Of a stretch of 64,000 bases of DNA, positions 1-7,875 are shown one piece after another. The first letter of the stretch is position 1. The number at the start of each line of letters is the position of its first letter. Source of the DNA: Candidatus Melainabacteria bacterium. Its GTDB lineage: Bacteria > Cyanobacteriota > Vampirovibrionia > Obscuribacterales > Obscuribacteraceae. Where the stretch lies: the NCBI GenBank assembly GCA_003963305.1, contig RXJR01000012.1, positions 1 through 64,000 of the forward strand. The letters are read 5' to 3'. A program made the translations under genes and the position numbers. The notes below the pieces were generated by a model, which saw nothing but the letters and a program-made list of their open reading frames with translations, did not search any database and was not told the DNA's origin.

Positions 1-110
1 AACCACTGCACGATGCTCAACCACTGCACGATGCTCAACCACTGCACGATGCTCAACCACTGCACGATGCTCAACCACTGCACGATGCTCAACCACAACA
101 CGATGCGCAA
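1..110. repeat. 18-bp tandem repeat, about six copies
   Basis: The unit AACCACTGCACGATGCTC is repeated exactly five times (1-90), followed by a diverged sixth copy (91-108). The array starts at the window edge, so its true length is unknown. The 18-bp period keeps reading frame, consistent with a coding hexapeptide repeat. Confidence 0.95.
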
Positions 111-140
111 CCACAACAAAACGTTGAGCCGAAGCCCTAG
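3..140 (+). CDS. C-terminal end of a protein with PLHDAQ hexapeptide repeats (5' end outside window)
   Basis: An open frame enters from the left edge and stops at TAG 138-140. It reads five copies of Pro-Leu-His-Asp-Ala-Gln, one variant copy (PQHDAQ) and a short tail PQQNVEPKP. The 18-bp DNA repeat is also open in other frames, so the frame choice is inferred: this one gives a polar, Pro/Gln-rich tail, and the GCT-to-GCG change in the last unit is silent here. The gene is convergent with nuoM, whose stop lies 12 bp away. Nothing can be said about the rest of the protein or its function. Confidence 0.4.
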   Translation, partial: PLHDAQPLHDAQPLHDAQPLHDAQPLHDAQPQHDAQPQQNVEPKP

Positions 141-152
141 AGTTGATACGCC

Positions 153-1748
153 TTATTGAACGTGTTGATTTTCCAGCATTCCAAGGTTCATGCGCTGTTG
201 AATCGAATAAGCAATACGGTCGGCAACCGGTCCATACTCTTTGATCAGAATGTTCGGGCAGATTCCCAGTATCAGAATCATTGCGCACATTGACCACGCC
301 AGAGCTTGTTCCAGACGTGTAGCATCGCTGAGATGACCAGCCCACTTCGGCTGTTCCGGACCATAGAAGAGTCTCTTCAATAGCCAGAGCATATAGCCGG
401 CAGTGAGGATTACACCAGTTGCTGCAAGCCAGATCCACAGCCTTGTAACTTCTGCTTCGGGACTTGCTTGCGCAATCCACGAAGTGTAAGAACCGTAGAA
501 CACAGCTACTTCGCCAACGAATCCTGACAAGCCTGGCAAGCCAAGGTTAGCCATCGCGCAGAACATCCAGAAGTAGAACACCATCGGCATCTGCTTGGCC
601 AGACCGCCACCAATTTCTGGAAGCAGTCGAGTGTGTGTTCGTTCGTAAACGACACCGACGAGGAAGAAGAGTGCAGCCGAGACGATACCGTGGCTGAGCA
701 TCTGGAAGATCGCTCCATTGATACCGGCGGCAGAGAGGCAGCCGATGCCGAGCAGGCAGAAGCCCATATGGCTGACGCTAGAGAAAGCGATGATGCGCTT
801 CATATCCTGCTGTACGAGACATGCCATTGCGCCCCAGACGATGTTGAACGCGCCGAGTGCCATGACCATCCAGCCATATTTGATCAGTACGAGCGGGAAG
901 AATCCCATGCAGATGCGGATCAGACCGTATCCGCCCATCTTGAGAAGCAGTCCAGCCAGAATCATTGATATCGGAGTTGGTGCTTCGACGTGCGCATCAG
1001 GCAACCATGTGTGGAATGGGAAAGATGGCAGCTTGATGATGAATGCCAGGAAGAATCCGAGGAACGCGATTACTTGCACGTGCGGTGCCAAAGTCGGAGC
1101 CAGACGAGTCAACTCGATGATGTTGAACGTGGCGCTTCCTGGACCTTCTGCAGCTAGCTGGAAGTAGAGATACAACAGCGCAGCCAGCATGAGAACGCCA
1201 CCAAAGAAGGTGTACAAGAGAAACTTCATGGCTGCGTAACTGCGTCTTGGACCGCCCCAGATGGCGATCAAGAAGTACATGGGCACCAGTTCGAATTCGT
1301 AGAAGATGAAGAATTGCAGCAGGTTGAGTGAACAGAAAACTCCCATCAGCGAGAAGGCGAGCAGCATCAGGAAGCTGTAGTACAACTTCGAGCGTGTCTC
1401 GCCGAGCTTGGCGCTCGCGTAGACGGAGAGCAGGGTCACAACAGCGGTCAATACACACAGACAGAGGCTCATGCCGTCCACACCGACGTAGTACTCAAGT
1501 GGGAACGGTGTTGAAATCCAGTGCGCTTTCGACTCGAATTGCAGCGCTACCTGGTTCGGATTGAACTGGAAAGCCATCATGCCGGCAGCGATACACATCA
1601 CTATCGACGTGATTCGCGCCACTGTTTTGGCAGCTGTTTCGCTCGACAACATGATGATGAATGCGCCTGCTAGCGGCAGGAAGAGCAAGATGTTTAGTAA
1701 GTTTGGTGCTTGTGTCATGATCCTGGCAACGTCAGTGCTAACCGGCAT
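153..1748 (-). CDS. nuoM: NADH-quinone oxidoreductase subunit M (complex I proton-pumping subunit)
   Basis: Antiporter-like membrane subunit of respiratory complex I (Mrp/NuoL-M-N family). The roughly 530 residues match the usual NuoM length, with about 14 hydrophobic helices. Family motifs are clear: FYEFELVPMY carries the conserved helix-5 glutamate, KLPSFPFHTWLPDAHVEAPT the conserved lysine region, and ILAGLLLKMGGYGL follows. The start is uncertain. ATG 1748 is used here; ATG 1718 (MTQAPNLLN) resembles other NuoM N-termini better, and neither has a strong ribosome-binding site. The gene is divergent from nuoL and convergent with the repeat protein on its left, so it is probably transcribed alone. 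Usually nuoL-M-N are co-directional. Confidence 0.95.
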   Translation of the reverse strand: MPVSTDVARIMTQAPNLLNILLFLPLAGAFIIMLSSETAAKTVARITSIVMCIAAGMMAFQFNPNQVALQFESKAHWISTPFPLEYYVGVDGMSLCLCVLTAVVTLLSVYASAKLGETRSKLYYSFLMLLAFSLMGVFCSLNLLQFFIFYEFELVPMYFLIAIWGGPRRSYAAMKFLLYTFFGGVLMLAALLYLYFQLAAEGPGSATFNIIELTRLAPTLAPHVQVIAFLGFFLAFIIKLPSFPFHTWLPDAHVEAPTPISMILAGLLLKMGGYGLIRICMGFFPLVLIKYGWMVMALGAFNIVWGAMACLVQQDMKRIIAFSSVSHMGFCLLGIGCLSAAGINGAIFQMLSHGIVSAALFFLVGVVYERTHTRLLPEIGGGLAKQMPMVFYFWMFCAMANLGLPGLSGFVGEVAVFYGSYTSWIAQASPEAEVTRLWIWLAATGVILTAGYMLWLLKRLFYGPEQPKWAGHLSDATRLEQALAWSMCAMILILGICPNILIKEYGPVADRIAYSIQQRMNLGMLENQHVQ

Positions 1749-2011
1749 CAAGTATATCGGGGCCGGCGCAGCCTCTCTACACTAAATAGTTTGATGAAGT
1801 TTGAAAGCCGACAGCTCCAACTCAGCTTTGGCCGCTAATTTAGGCGCTGGCGCACGTCTTTTCTGTTGATAACCATATTGAAGAATTATTGAATCGAAGA
1901 ATCTTTTCACACCGGTGCAACCTTCCTTTATCTAGCGTCTTCGCGCATGTATATTGTGTAACGTTTAAGTAGTGTGAGTCGACTTACCACTTTGAATTTG
2001 GAGTACCAGGT
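1749..2011. promoter_or_regulatory. Divergent promoter region between nuoM and nuoL
   Basis: This 263-bp non-coding stretch separates two divergent complex I genes and must hold both promoters. A TATATT at 1950-1955 could be the -10 box toward nuoL, but its -35 is poor. No operator-like palindrome stands out. Confidence 0.4.
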
Positions 2012-4054
2012 TTGTTTTCGCAAGAAGTTCTGCGGTCTTTCCTTAGTAACGCCGGTTGGATTGTCCTGGCGCCGTTCCTCGTCGGGCTGACAATCATCCT
2101 CTTCGCGAGGCGCTCAAAGCCGTTGTCAATGTGCCTTTCGCTGGGTGCAGTCATATACGGTTTCGCGCATTCGCTGCTCATTTTTTATGCGTTAAACCAA
2201 CCAGGTGTTACGGGTGGTGTCGTCCTTGACATGCCGTATTTCGTTTCTGCATCGCTCAATCTCCATGTTGGTGTTCTGGTTGACAACCTCGCGGCGATGA
2301 TGCTGATTGTCGTGACATGCGTGAGCTTGCTGGTGCAGATATATACGCATGGATATATGCGTGAAGATCCTGGCTACTCTCGCTTCTATTCCTATCTATC
2401 TTTGTTCACCGGTTCGATGCTCGGGTTGGTAATTTCTACCAATCTCTTCCAGATGTTCTTCTTCTGGGAGCTTGTAGGTGTTTGCAGTTACTTGCTGATC
2501 GGTTTCTGGTGGTACAAGGATTCGGCAGCCGCTGCCTGCGTCAAGGCTTTTGTCATTAATCGCGTTGGCGATTTCGGATTCCTTCTTGGAATTTTGATGT
2601 TGCTTGCCATTACTTCCGGTTATCAGCAAGGTCAACCAACCAACCTATGGGGTTCGACACCACTACTCTCTTTCTACGGCGCCGGCGGTGGTCCTGACCT
2701 GGCTGCGGTGATCAGACGTGCATACGACATCGGTGCCGTTACCTACTGGGGCGTCAACGGTCTGTTTGTAATGGCGTGTTTGATGTTCATGGGACCGATG
2801 GCCAAGTCTGCTCAATTCCCGCTGCATACCTGGCTTCCTGATGCTATGGAAGGTCCTACGCCGATTTCCGCACTGATCCACGCTGCCACCATGGTTGCTG
2901 CCGGTGTCTATTTGGTCGCGCGCGCTTACCCGATCTGGGTGGCACCACCTGAGGTTCACGGACAACCCGCACTCTTTGTAGTTGCAGCCACAGGCTGTCT
3001 CACCTCATTTATGGCCGCCACCATTGCCATGAGCCAGTTCGATATCAAGCGAACTCTGGCCTGGTCAACGGTATCTCAGCTTGGATACATGTTCGTCGGG
3101 CTGGGCGCTGGTGCGTTCACCGGCGGATTGTTCCACTTGTTCAACCACGCCTTCTTCAAAGCCATGCTCTTCTTATGCAGCGGCGCCGTCATCCACGGAC
3201 TGCACGGTGAGCAAGATATGCGCAACATGGGCGGACTGAAGAAAGATATGAAGGGCACTGCCATGTGCTTCCTCATTGGTTGTATCGCTATCTCAGGATT
3301 CCCGCCATTCAGCGGCTTTTTCTCAAAAGACGAAATCATCGCATCGGCGTGGAACTTCAACCACTTCATCGGCGGCATGATGATTCTCACCGCTGGCTTG
3401 ACCTCGTTCTACATGTTCCGCGCTTATTTCATGACCTTCTCGGGCTCATATCGCGGCGGCGACGTCAAACCGCACAATTCGGGACCAGCGATGGTTTATC
3501 CATTGATTGCTCTGTCCTTGCCATCAATGCTTTCCGGATTCCTCGGCGCTAACTTGAATTCCTTCGCCAGCATCAACTGGAGTGGGGAAGAAGGCGGCGT
3601 CTTTGCCAATCCGTTCGGCAGCTTCGTGTATTACTTGCATCCGCACTTTGAAGGTATCAACGGGCTGATTATGCTTGTTTCAATTGCCTTTGCTACAGCA
3701 GGATGGTTCGTTGCATTCGTCATGTACAGAGAAGGTAAGCTGAATTGGAATACCTCCATTGCAAACAGCAAGTCACCGTTGGTTGGCGGAGCTTATCGCT
3801 TCTCGTTCAACAAGTGGTACTTCGACGAAGTCTACACAGCCTTCTATCAAGCCGTTCTTAACATGTATAAGGCAGTGTGGAATTTCATCGACATGATGAT
3901 CGTCGACAACATAGTCAACGGCACCAGCCTGGTGACAGCCGCTCTCGGTCAGTTTTTGAAATATTCGCAGACTGGACGCGGTCAGTCTTACGCGCTCGTC
4001 ATCTTTGGATGGGTGGCGATATTGACTGTGGCTGCATATTTTATAAAACCGTAA
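2012..4054 (+). CDS. nuoL: NADH-quinone oxidoreductase subunit L (complex I proton-pumping subunit)
   Basis: Distal antiporter-like subunit of complex I, with the long lateral helix expected at the C-terminus. The length of 680 residues is normal. FFFWELVGVCSYLLIGFWW holds the conserved helix-5 glutamate (E153), and AKSAQFPLHTWLPDAMEGPT holds the conserved pump lysine (K265). HAATMVAAGVYLVAR and FNHAFFKAMLFL are further family motifs. The start is TTG at 2012, supported by GGAG at 2000-2003, eight bases upstream. It is divergent from nuoM and is followed after 20 bp by the His-rich membrane protein, probably in the same transcript. Confidence 0.95.
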   Translation: MFSQEVLRSFLSNAGWIVLAPFLVGLTIILFARRSKPLSMCLSLGAVIYGFAHSLLIFYALNQPGVTGGVVLDMPYFVSASLNLHVGVLVDNLAAMMLIVVTCVSLLVQIYTHGYMREDPGYSRFYSYLSLFTGSMLGLVISTNLFQMFFFWELVGVCSYLLIGFWWYKDSAAAACVKAFVINRVGDFGFLLGILMLLAITSGYQQGQPTNLWGSTPLLSFYGAGGGPDLAAVIRRAYDIGAVTYWGVNGLFVMACLMFMGPMAKSAQFPLHTWLPDAMEGPTPISALIHAATMVAAGVYLVARAYPIWVAPPEVHGQPALFVVAATGCLTSFMAATIAMSQFDIKRTLAWSTVSQLGYMFVGLGAGAFTGGLFHLFNHAFFKAMLFLCSGAVIHGLHGEQDMRNMGGLKKDMKGTAMCFLIGCIAISGFPPFSGFFSKDEIIASAWNFNHFIGGMMILTAGLTSFYMFRAYFMTFSGSYRGGDVKPHNSGPAMVYPLIALSLPSMLSGFLGANLNSFASINWSGEEGGVFANPFGSFVYYLHPHFEGINGLIMLVSIAFATAGWFVAFVMYREGKLNWNTSIANSKSPLVGGAYRFSFNKWYFDEVYTAFYQAVLNMYKAVWNFIDMMIVDNIVNGTSLVTAALGQFLKYSQTGRGQSYALVIFGWVAILTVAAYFIKP

Positions 4055-4074
4055 TTGTTGAGGATTGATCCGAT

Positions 4075-4476
4075 ATGTCTGACGAACCTAAACACGACGA
4101 TAAGGCGGAAGCCAAAACCGACGAGCACACGCACTCACACGGCGACGCTCAGGCGCAGGGTGACAGCCATGGACATGACGACAGCCACGGTCACGGAGAC
4201 AGTCATGGGCACGGCGACAGCCACGGGCACGGTCATGATGACCATGCTGTGCCGGCCGACGCCATACCAGAGAACAGCGCCTACGACTCGGTTCTGTCAA
4301 TGTTGGCACTGCTAGTCGGCGCCGCTCTTATTGGATTAATTGTTTACTGGTGTAGCTTAAAACCCGCTGTTGTTGCCGAGGGAGAAGCAGGCGCGGAACA
4401 CGGCGCACAGCACGCGGTTGAGCATGTGACCGAGCCGGCAACTGCTCCAAATTCAGCTCCGGCCGAGTCTCACTAG
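4075..4476 (+). CDS. Histidine-rich small membrane-anchored protein
   Basis: A 133-residue protein in three parts. Residues 1-60 are hydrophilic and hold a tandem (G)DSHGH repeat encoded at about 4162-4242. Residues about 72-95 form one hydrophobic helix (SVLSMLALLVGAALIGLIVY). The tail is Ala/Glu/His-rich. I recognise no family. His/Asp repeats of this kind typically bind Zn, Ni or Co, so metal buffering at the membrane is an inference. It lies 20 bp after nuoL, so it is probably co-transcribed with that complex I subunit. The start ATG 4075 follows GAGGA about 12 bp upstream. Codon use matches its neighbours, so the gene looks real despite the low complexity. Confidence 0.75.
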   Translation: MSDEPKHDDKAEAKTDEHTHSHGDAQAQGDSHGHDDSHGHGDSHGHGDSHGHGHDDHAVPADAIPENSAYDSVLSMLALLVGAALIGLIVYWCSLKPAVVAEGEAGAEHGAQHAVEHVTEPATAPNSAPAESH

Positions 4477-4699
4477 CTCTCAATCTGGCGTTACGTCAAG
4501 AGATTCACTTGCCATCCGTATGCTATCTTATTACGCTGGGAGTTCAGATTTGCACGCCCATAGCGACGCCGCTGTAGCAGGCGGCTGGATCAGTTGTAGT
4601 CAGCGAATTCACGGATTCGACTTAACTGCAATTCATTTATTCGGCAACGAGTAGACACGCTAAAAGAAAGTCCTGACATAAATTTGGTGAGGAGATCAA

Positions 4700-6694
4700 A
4701 TGCAGGAAGTCACAATCGGAATCGCAGGAGCTGCCGGAGACGGTCTGGACAAGTCCGGCGACACCCTTGCAAAAACATGCGGCAGACTCGGTCTTCATGT
4801 GTATGCATACAACAGTTATCAATCAATCATTCGCGGCGGACACATCTGGCTGCGAGTTCGCATTGGTTCAGACAAGGTCTATTCACACGGCGATCATTTG
4901 AACGCTGTGATTGCTCTCAATCAAGATTCAATCGAGCGTCACGCTCCAGAAATTGAAGAAGGTGGAGTGCTCGTTTTCAATTCGGACAAGTTCAAGTGCG
5001 ATCCTTCGCTGGTTAACAAAGGCGTGCAAGTTTTGCCACTGCCGATGAAGGAAATCACCGCCGAAGTCGAGAAAGAACACGGCGCATTGCAGCCAATCAT
5101 GCAAAACACGGTTGCTGTCGGCGCGATTCTCTATCTCGCTAATCTCGGTCTTGAAGAAGCATCAGGCGTTATGTCCGATACTTTCAGCCACAAAGGTCAG
5201 AAGGTTATCGACCTCAACGTCAGCTTGTTGAAGGTTGGATACGAATACGCCAAGAAGAACGCCAAAACATTCACCTCTGAGTGGAAGTTCTCGAAGAGAC
5301 GTCGTCCGTTCATCACAGGCAACGAAGCAATTGCTTTCGGTGCGACAGTAGCAGGATGCAAATTCTACTCTGCATATCCGATGACACCAGCGTCAACCAT
5401 TCTTCACTGGATGGTCAACCATGCCAAGCAAACCGGTGTTTGCATCAAGCAGGGCGAAGACGAAATCGCAGTAATCAACATGGCAATCGGAGCCGGTATC
5501 GCTGGCGCTCGTTCCATGTGCGCAACTGCAGGTGGTGGCTTTGCATTGATGACAGAAGCAATCGGAATGGCCGGCATCATGGAAGTGCCGGTCGTTTGCG
5601 TTGAAGTGCAGCGTGGCGGACCGTCAACCGGTCTTCCGACTAAGACTGAGCAAGCAGACTTGTATCAGTGCCTGGGCGCTTCGCAGGGCGAGTTCCCTCG
5701 TATCATCGTTCATCCATACGATGTCGCCGACGCCTATCAGACAACAATCGACGTATTCAACTACGCCGACAAATATCAGCTGCCAGTCATCATCATGTCT
5801 GACTTGCTCTTGTCGGAACACCCCGAAACCGTCGACCCAGACAAGTTCACGCATGATCCTAAGATCGACCGCGGCGAAATCGTCAAAGAGTGGAATCCTG
5901 AAGAGAACGGCAAGTTCAAGCGCTTCAAGTTCACTCAATCGGGCATCTCACCACGTGCATTGCCTGGTACCCCGAACACCGTGTTCGTCAACGCATCAGA
6001 CGATCACGACGAAGAAAGCATCCTGATTTCAGACATGTTCACTTCACCACCTGTACGCCGCATGATCATGCAGAAGCGTATGCGTAAGATGGAAAACCTG
6101 CTCAAGGAAATTCCAGCACCGCAACTCGGTGGCGAAAAAGACGCTGATGTCACGCTGGTTTGCTGGGGCTCCACATACGGTGCCGTCAGAGAAGCCGCTG
6201 AGCTTCTCACTGCTCAGGGAATTAAAACTAACTACCTGTGCATCAAGTGGATCGTTCCGTTCCACGCCAAAGAAGTTAGTGAGATTCTCAGCAATGCGAA
6301 GAAGAAGATTTCTGTTGAAGTCAACTTCACCAGCATGATGTCCAAGTACATCAAGGGCGAGACCGGCATCAGCATGGATCACCACATAAACAAATATGAT
6401 GGTGAGCCAATGGAGCCACACATGATCGTCAATGGTGTCAAAGAATATATCGCCAAGAAACAGATTAACCTCGAGTTGAGCGAGCTGGAAGCGAAAGAAA
6501 TCGCTTATCACTACTTGCGCACTCACTATGCTGAAAAGCTCCGTCCGACCAGCGTCACTCGTGAATCAGCCAATGGTCACGGTGAACCGGTTTACAACGT
6601 TGAGCTCTCTGAGCGCGCCACCGGTAATAAAGGTGGAACGATCAGAATCGGCACAATGACCGGCGCGACGTATTCGTTCGAAAAGCATGACTAG
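4700..6694 (+). CDS. korA: 2-oxoacid:ferredoxin oxidoreductase, fused gamma-alpha subunit (KorA type)
   Basis: With KorB, catalyses ferredoxin-linked oxidative decarboxylation of a 2-oxoacid to its acyl-CoA (2-oxoglutarate is most likely). Residues 1-190 are the gamma domain (GAAGDGLDKSGDTLAK near the start; SYQSIIRGGHIWLR). Residues 200-570 are the alpha pyrimidine-binding domain (YPMTPAS from residue 226, GAGIAGARSMCATAGGGFAL, VQRGGPSTGLPTKTEQADL). The gamma-alpha fusion is the usual layout of 2-oxoglutarate-type enzymes. ATG 4700 has a strong GAGGAG site. korB follows after 34 bp, forming a two-gene operon. Substrate choice among 2-oxoacids cannot be fixed from sequence alone. Confidence 0.93.
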   Translation: MQEVTIGIAGAAGDGLDKSGDTLAKTCGRLGLHVYAYNSYQSIIRGGHIWLRVRIGSDKVYSHGDHLNAVIALNQDSIERHAPEIEEGGVLVFNSDKFKCDPSLVNKGVQVLPLPMKEITAEVEKEHGALQPIMQNTVAVGAILYLANLGLEEASGVMSDTFSHKGQKVIDLNVSLLKVGYEYAKKNAKTFTSEWKFSKRRRPFITGNEAIAFGATVAGCKFYSAYPMTPASTILHWMVNHAKQTGVCIKQGEDEIAVINMAIGAGIAGARSMCATAGGGFALMTEAIGMAGIMEVPVVCVEVQRGGPSTGLPTKTEQADLYQCLGASQGEFPRIIVHPYDVADAYQTTIDVFNYADKYQLPVIIMSDLLLSEHPETVDPDKFTHDPKIDRGEIVKEWNPEENGKFKRFKFTQSGISPRALPGTPNTVFVNASDDHDEESILISDMFTSPPVRRMIMQKRMRKMENLLKEIPAPQLGGEKDADVTLVCWGSTYGAVREAAELLTAQGIKTNYLCIKWIVPFHAKEVSEILSNAKKKISVEVNFTSMMSKYIKGETGISMDHHINKYDGEPMEPHMIVNGVKEYIAKKQINLELSELEAKEIAYHYLRTHYAEKLRPTSVTRESANGHGEPVYNVELSERATGNKGGTIRIGTMTGATYSFEKHD

Positions 6695-6728
6695 TCGTTG
6701 CAATCGCAAAATTTTAAGAGGATAAAAG

Positions 6729-7607
6729 ATGGCAACTGTTATTGAACTCCCATTAGATACATACAAAGGACCAGTCGATCCAGACTGGTGTCCAGGTTGC
6801 GGCGACTTCGGCGTCTTGCGTTCAGTGCAAACAGCGGCTGGCCGACTCGGCATCAAGCCAGAGAATCTGTTGATTGTCTCTGGTATTGGTTGCTCGTCGA
6901 ACTTGCCCGGTTTCATTCACGCTTACGGCGTACACAGCTTGCACGGTCGCTCTGTGCCTGTAGCAACTGGTGCTCACCTGGCGAACACCGATTTGAAGGT
7001 AGTCATCACTGGTGGTGACGGAGACGGATACGGTATCGGCGTCGGTCACTTGATTCACGCGATGCGCAGAAACCTCGACGTTACTTACGTTGTGATGGAT
7101 AACCAGATCTACGGCTTGACCACTGGTCAGACCTCACCGACAACCGGTATCGGCATGAAGACCAAGTCGACACCGAACGGCAACTTTGAATCACCGTTGA
7201 ACCCGCTCGCTCTAGCCATTACTTCAGGCGCAACATTCGTTGCTCGTGGATTCTCTGGTGAAGCGAAGCAGTTGGCTGAATTGATTCAAGCCGGTATGGC
7301 GCACAGAGGCTTCTCGTTAATCGACGTGTTCAGCCCCTGCGTAACATACAACAAGGTCAACACTTATCCGTTCTTCAAAGAGCGCGTGTATAAGCTGGAA
7401 GACGAGAATTGGGAAACCGGCGATTTCCACAAGTCGCTTGCAAAAGCGTTCGAGTGGGGCGACAGAATTCCTCTGGGCGTCTTCTACAAGAGCGAGCAAC
7501 CAATTTACGAAGACAGCGAACCGGCCTTCAAGAATGGACCGCTCACCAAGCAGTCTCTCGGTTTGGACAAGAAAGTCTTCGATGAATTGATCGAAGAGAT
7601 GATCTAA
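6729..7607 (+). CDS. korB: 2-oxoacid:ferredoxin oxidoreductase, beta subunit (KorB type)
   Basis: Thiamine-pyrophosphate and [4Fe-4S] subunit that pairs with the upstream KorA. The TPP motif GGDGDGYGIG starts at residue 95. Four cysteines at residues 21, 24 (WCPGCG), 55 (GIGCSS) and 204 (SPCVTYNK) match the cluster ligands of this family. The length, 292 residues, is normal. AAGAGGAT lies 7-14 bp before ATG 6729. The operon ends at the strong hairpin terminator at 7658-7687. No pyruvate-type delta ferredoxin subunit is present, so electrons probably go to a separate ferredoxin. Confidence 0.93.
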   Translation: MATVIELPLDTYKGPVDPDWCPGCGDFGVLRSVQTAAGRLGIKPENLLIVSGIGCSSNLPGFIHAYGVHSLHGRSVPVATGAHLANTDLKVVITGGDGDGYGIGVGHLIHAMRRNLDVTYVVMDNQIYGLTTGQTSPTTGIGMKTKSTPNGNFESPLNPLALAITSGATFVARGFSGEAKQLAELIQAGMAHRGFSLIDVFSPCVTYNKVNTYPFFKERVYKLEDENWETGDFHKSLAKAFEWGDRIPLGVFYKSEQPIYEDSEPAFKNGPLTKQSLGLDKKVFDELIEEMI

Positions 7608-7618
7608 TTCCTGGAACG

Positions 7619-7643
7619 CATGGAACGCACTCGTCCCGAGTGC
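7619..7643 (+). repeat. Single diverged copy of the dispersed hairpin repeat
   Basis: This 25-bp stretch matches 22 of 25 positions of the core of the 32-bp array at 31554-31713. It forms the hairpin GCACTCG-TCC-CGAGTGC (7627-7643). Relative to the array, one stem pair is T-A instead of C-G, so both sides changed together. It lies in the 3' untranslated region of korB, just before the terminator. Confidence 0.7.
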
Positions 7644-7657
7644 ATCTAAAAATCACT

Positions 7658-7687
7658 GAAAAGCCCTCGATTATTCGGGGGCTTTTC
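7658..7687 (+). terminator. Rho-independent terminator of korAB
   Basis: Near-perfect hairpin: GAAAAGCCCTCGA pairs with the mirror sequence ending GGGCTTTTC around a TTAT loop. The A-run on the left and T-run on the right allow it to work in both directions. Confidence 0.85.
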
Positions 7688-7817
7688 ACTTCGTGCTCCA
7701 ACAGAATTGTTGAGCGAACATGACTTCGGTGTTCCCCCTTAAGGAACGCAGTGACCGGCTCATGATGTGGCGCAGCGTTGAAGTCGCGATCTAGTCCCGC
7801 TCAGACTGTAGGGACTC

Positions 7818-7872
7818 GTTGTAGTCCTGTTGTAGTCCTGATGTAGTCCCGATGGAGTCCCGATGGAGTCCC
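7818..7872. repeat. 11-bp tandem repeat, five copies
   Basis: Units GTTGTAGTCCT (x2), GATGTAGTCCC and GATGGAGTCCC (x2) run head to tail. The array is flanked by a direct repeat (7793-7811 and 7867-7886, AGTC..CGCTCAGA.TGTAG), and further out by GCGTTGAAGT at 7775-7784 and 7892-7901. The right-hand flank contains the stop codon and last codons of the minus-strand lipoprotein gene, so part of a gene end has been copied. Confidence 0.85.
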
Positions 7873-7875
7873 CGC

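Noticed and set aside
997-1458. 153-codon frame inside nuoM
   Set aside because: Same-strand alternative frame of a well-supported membrane protein; Arg/His-rich composition typical of a shadow.
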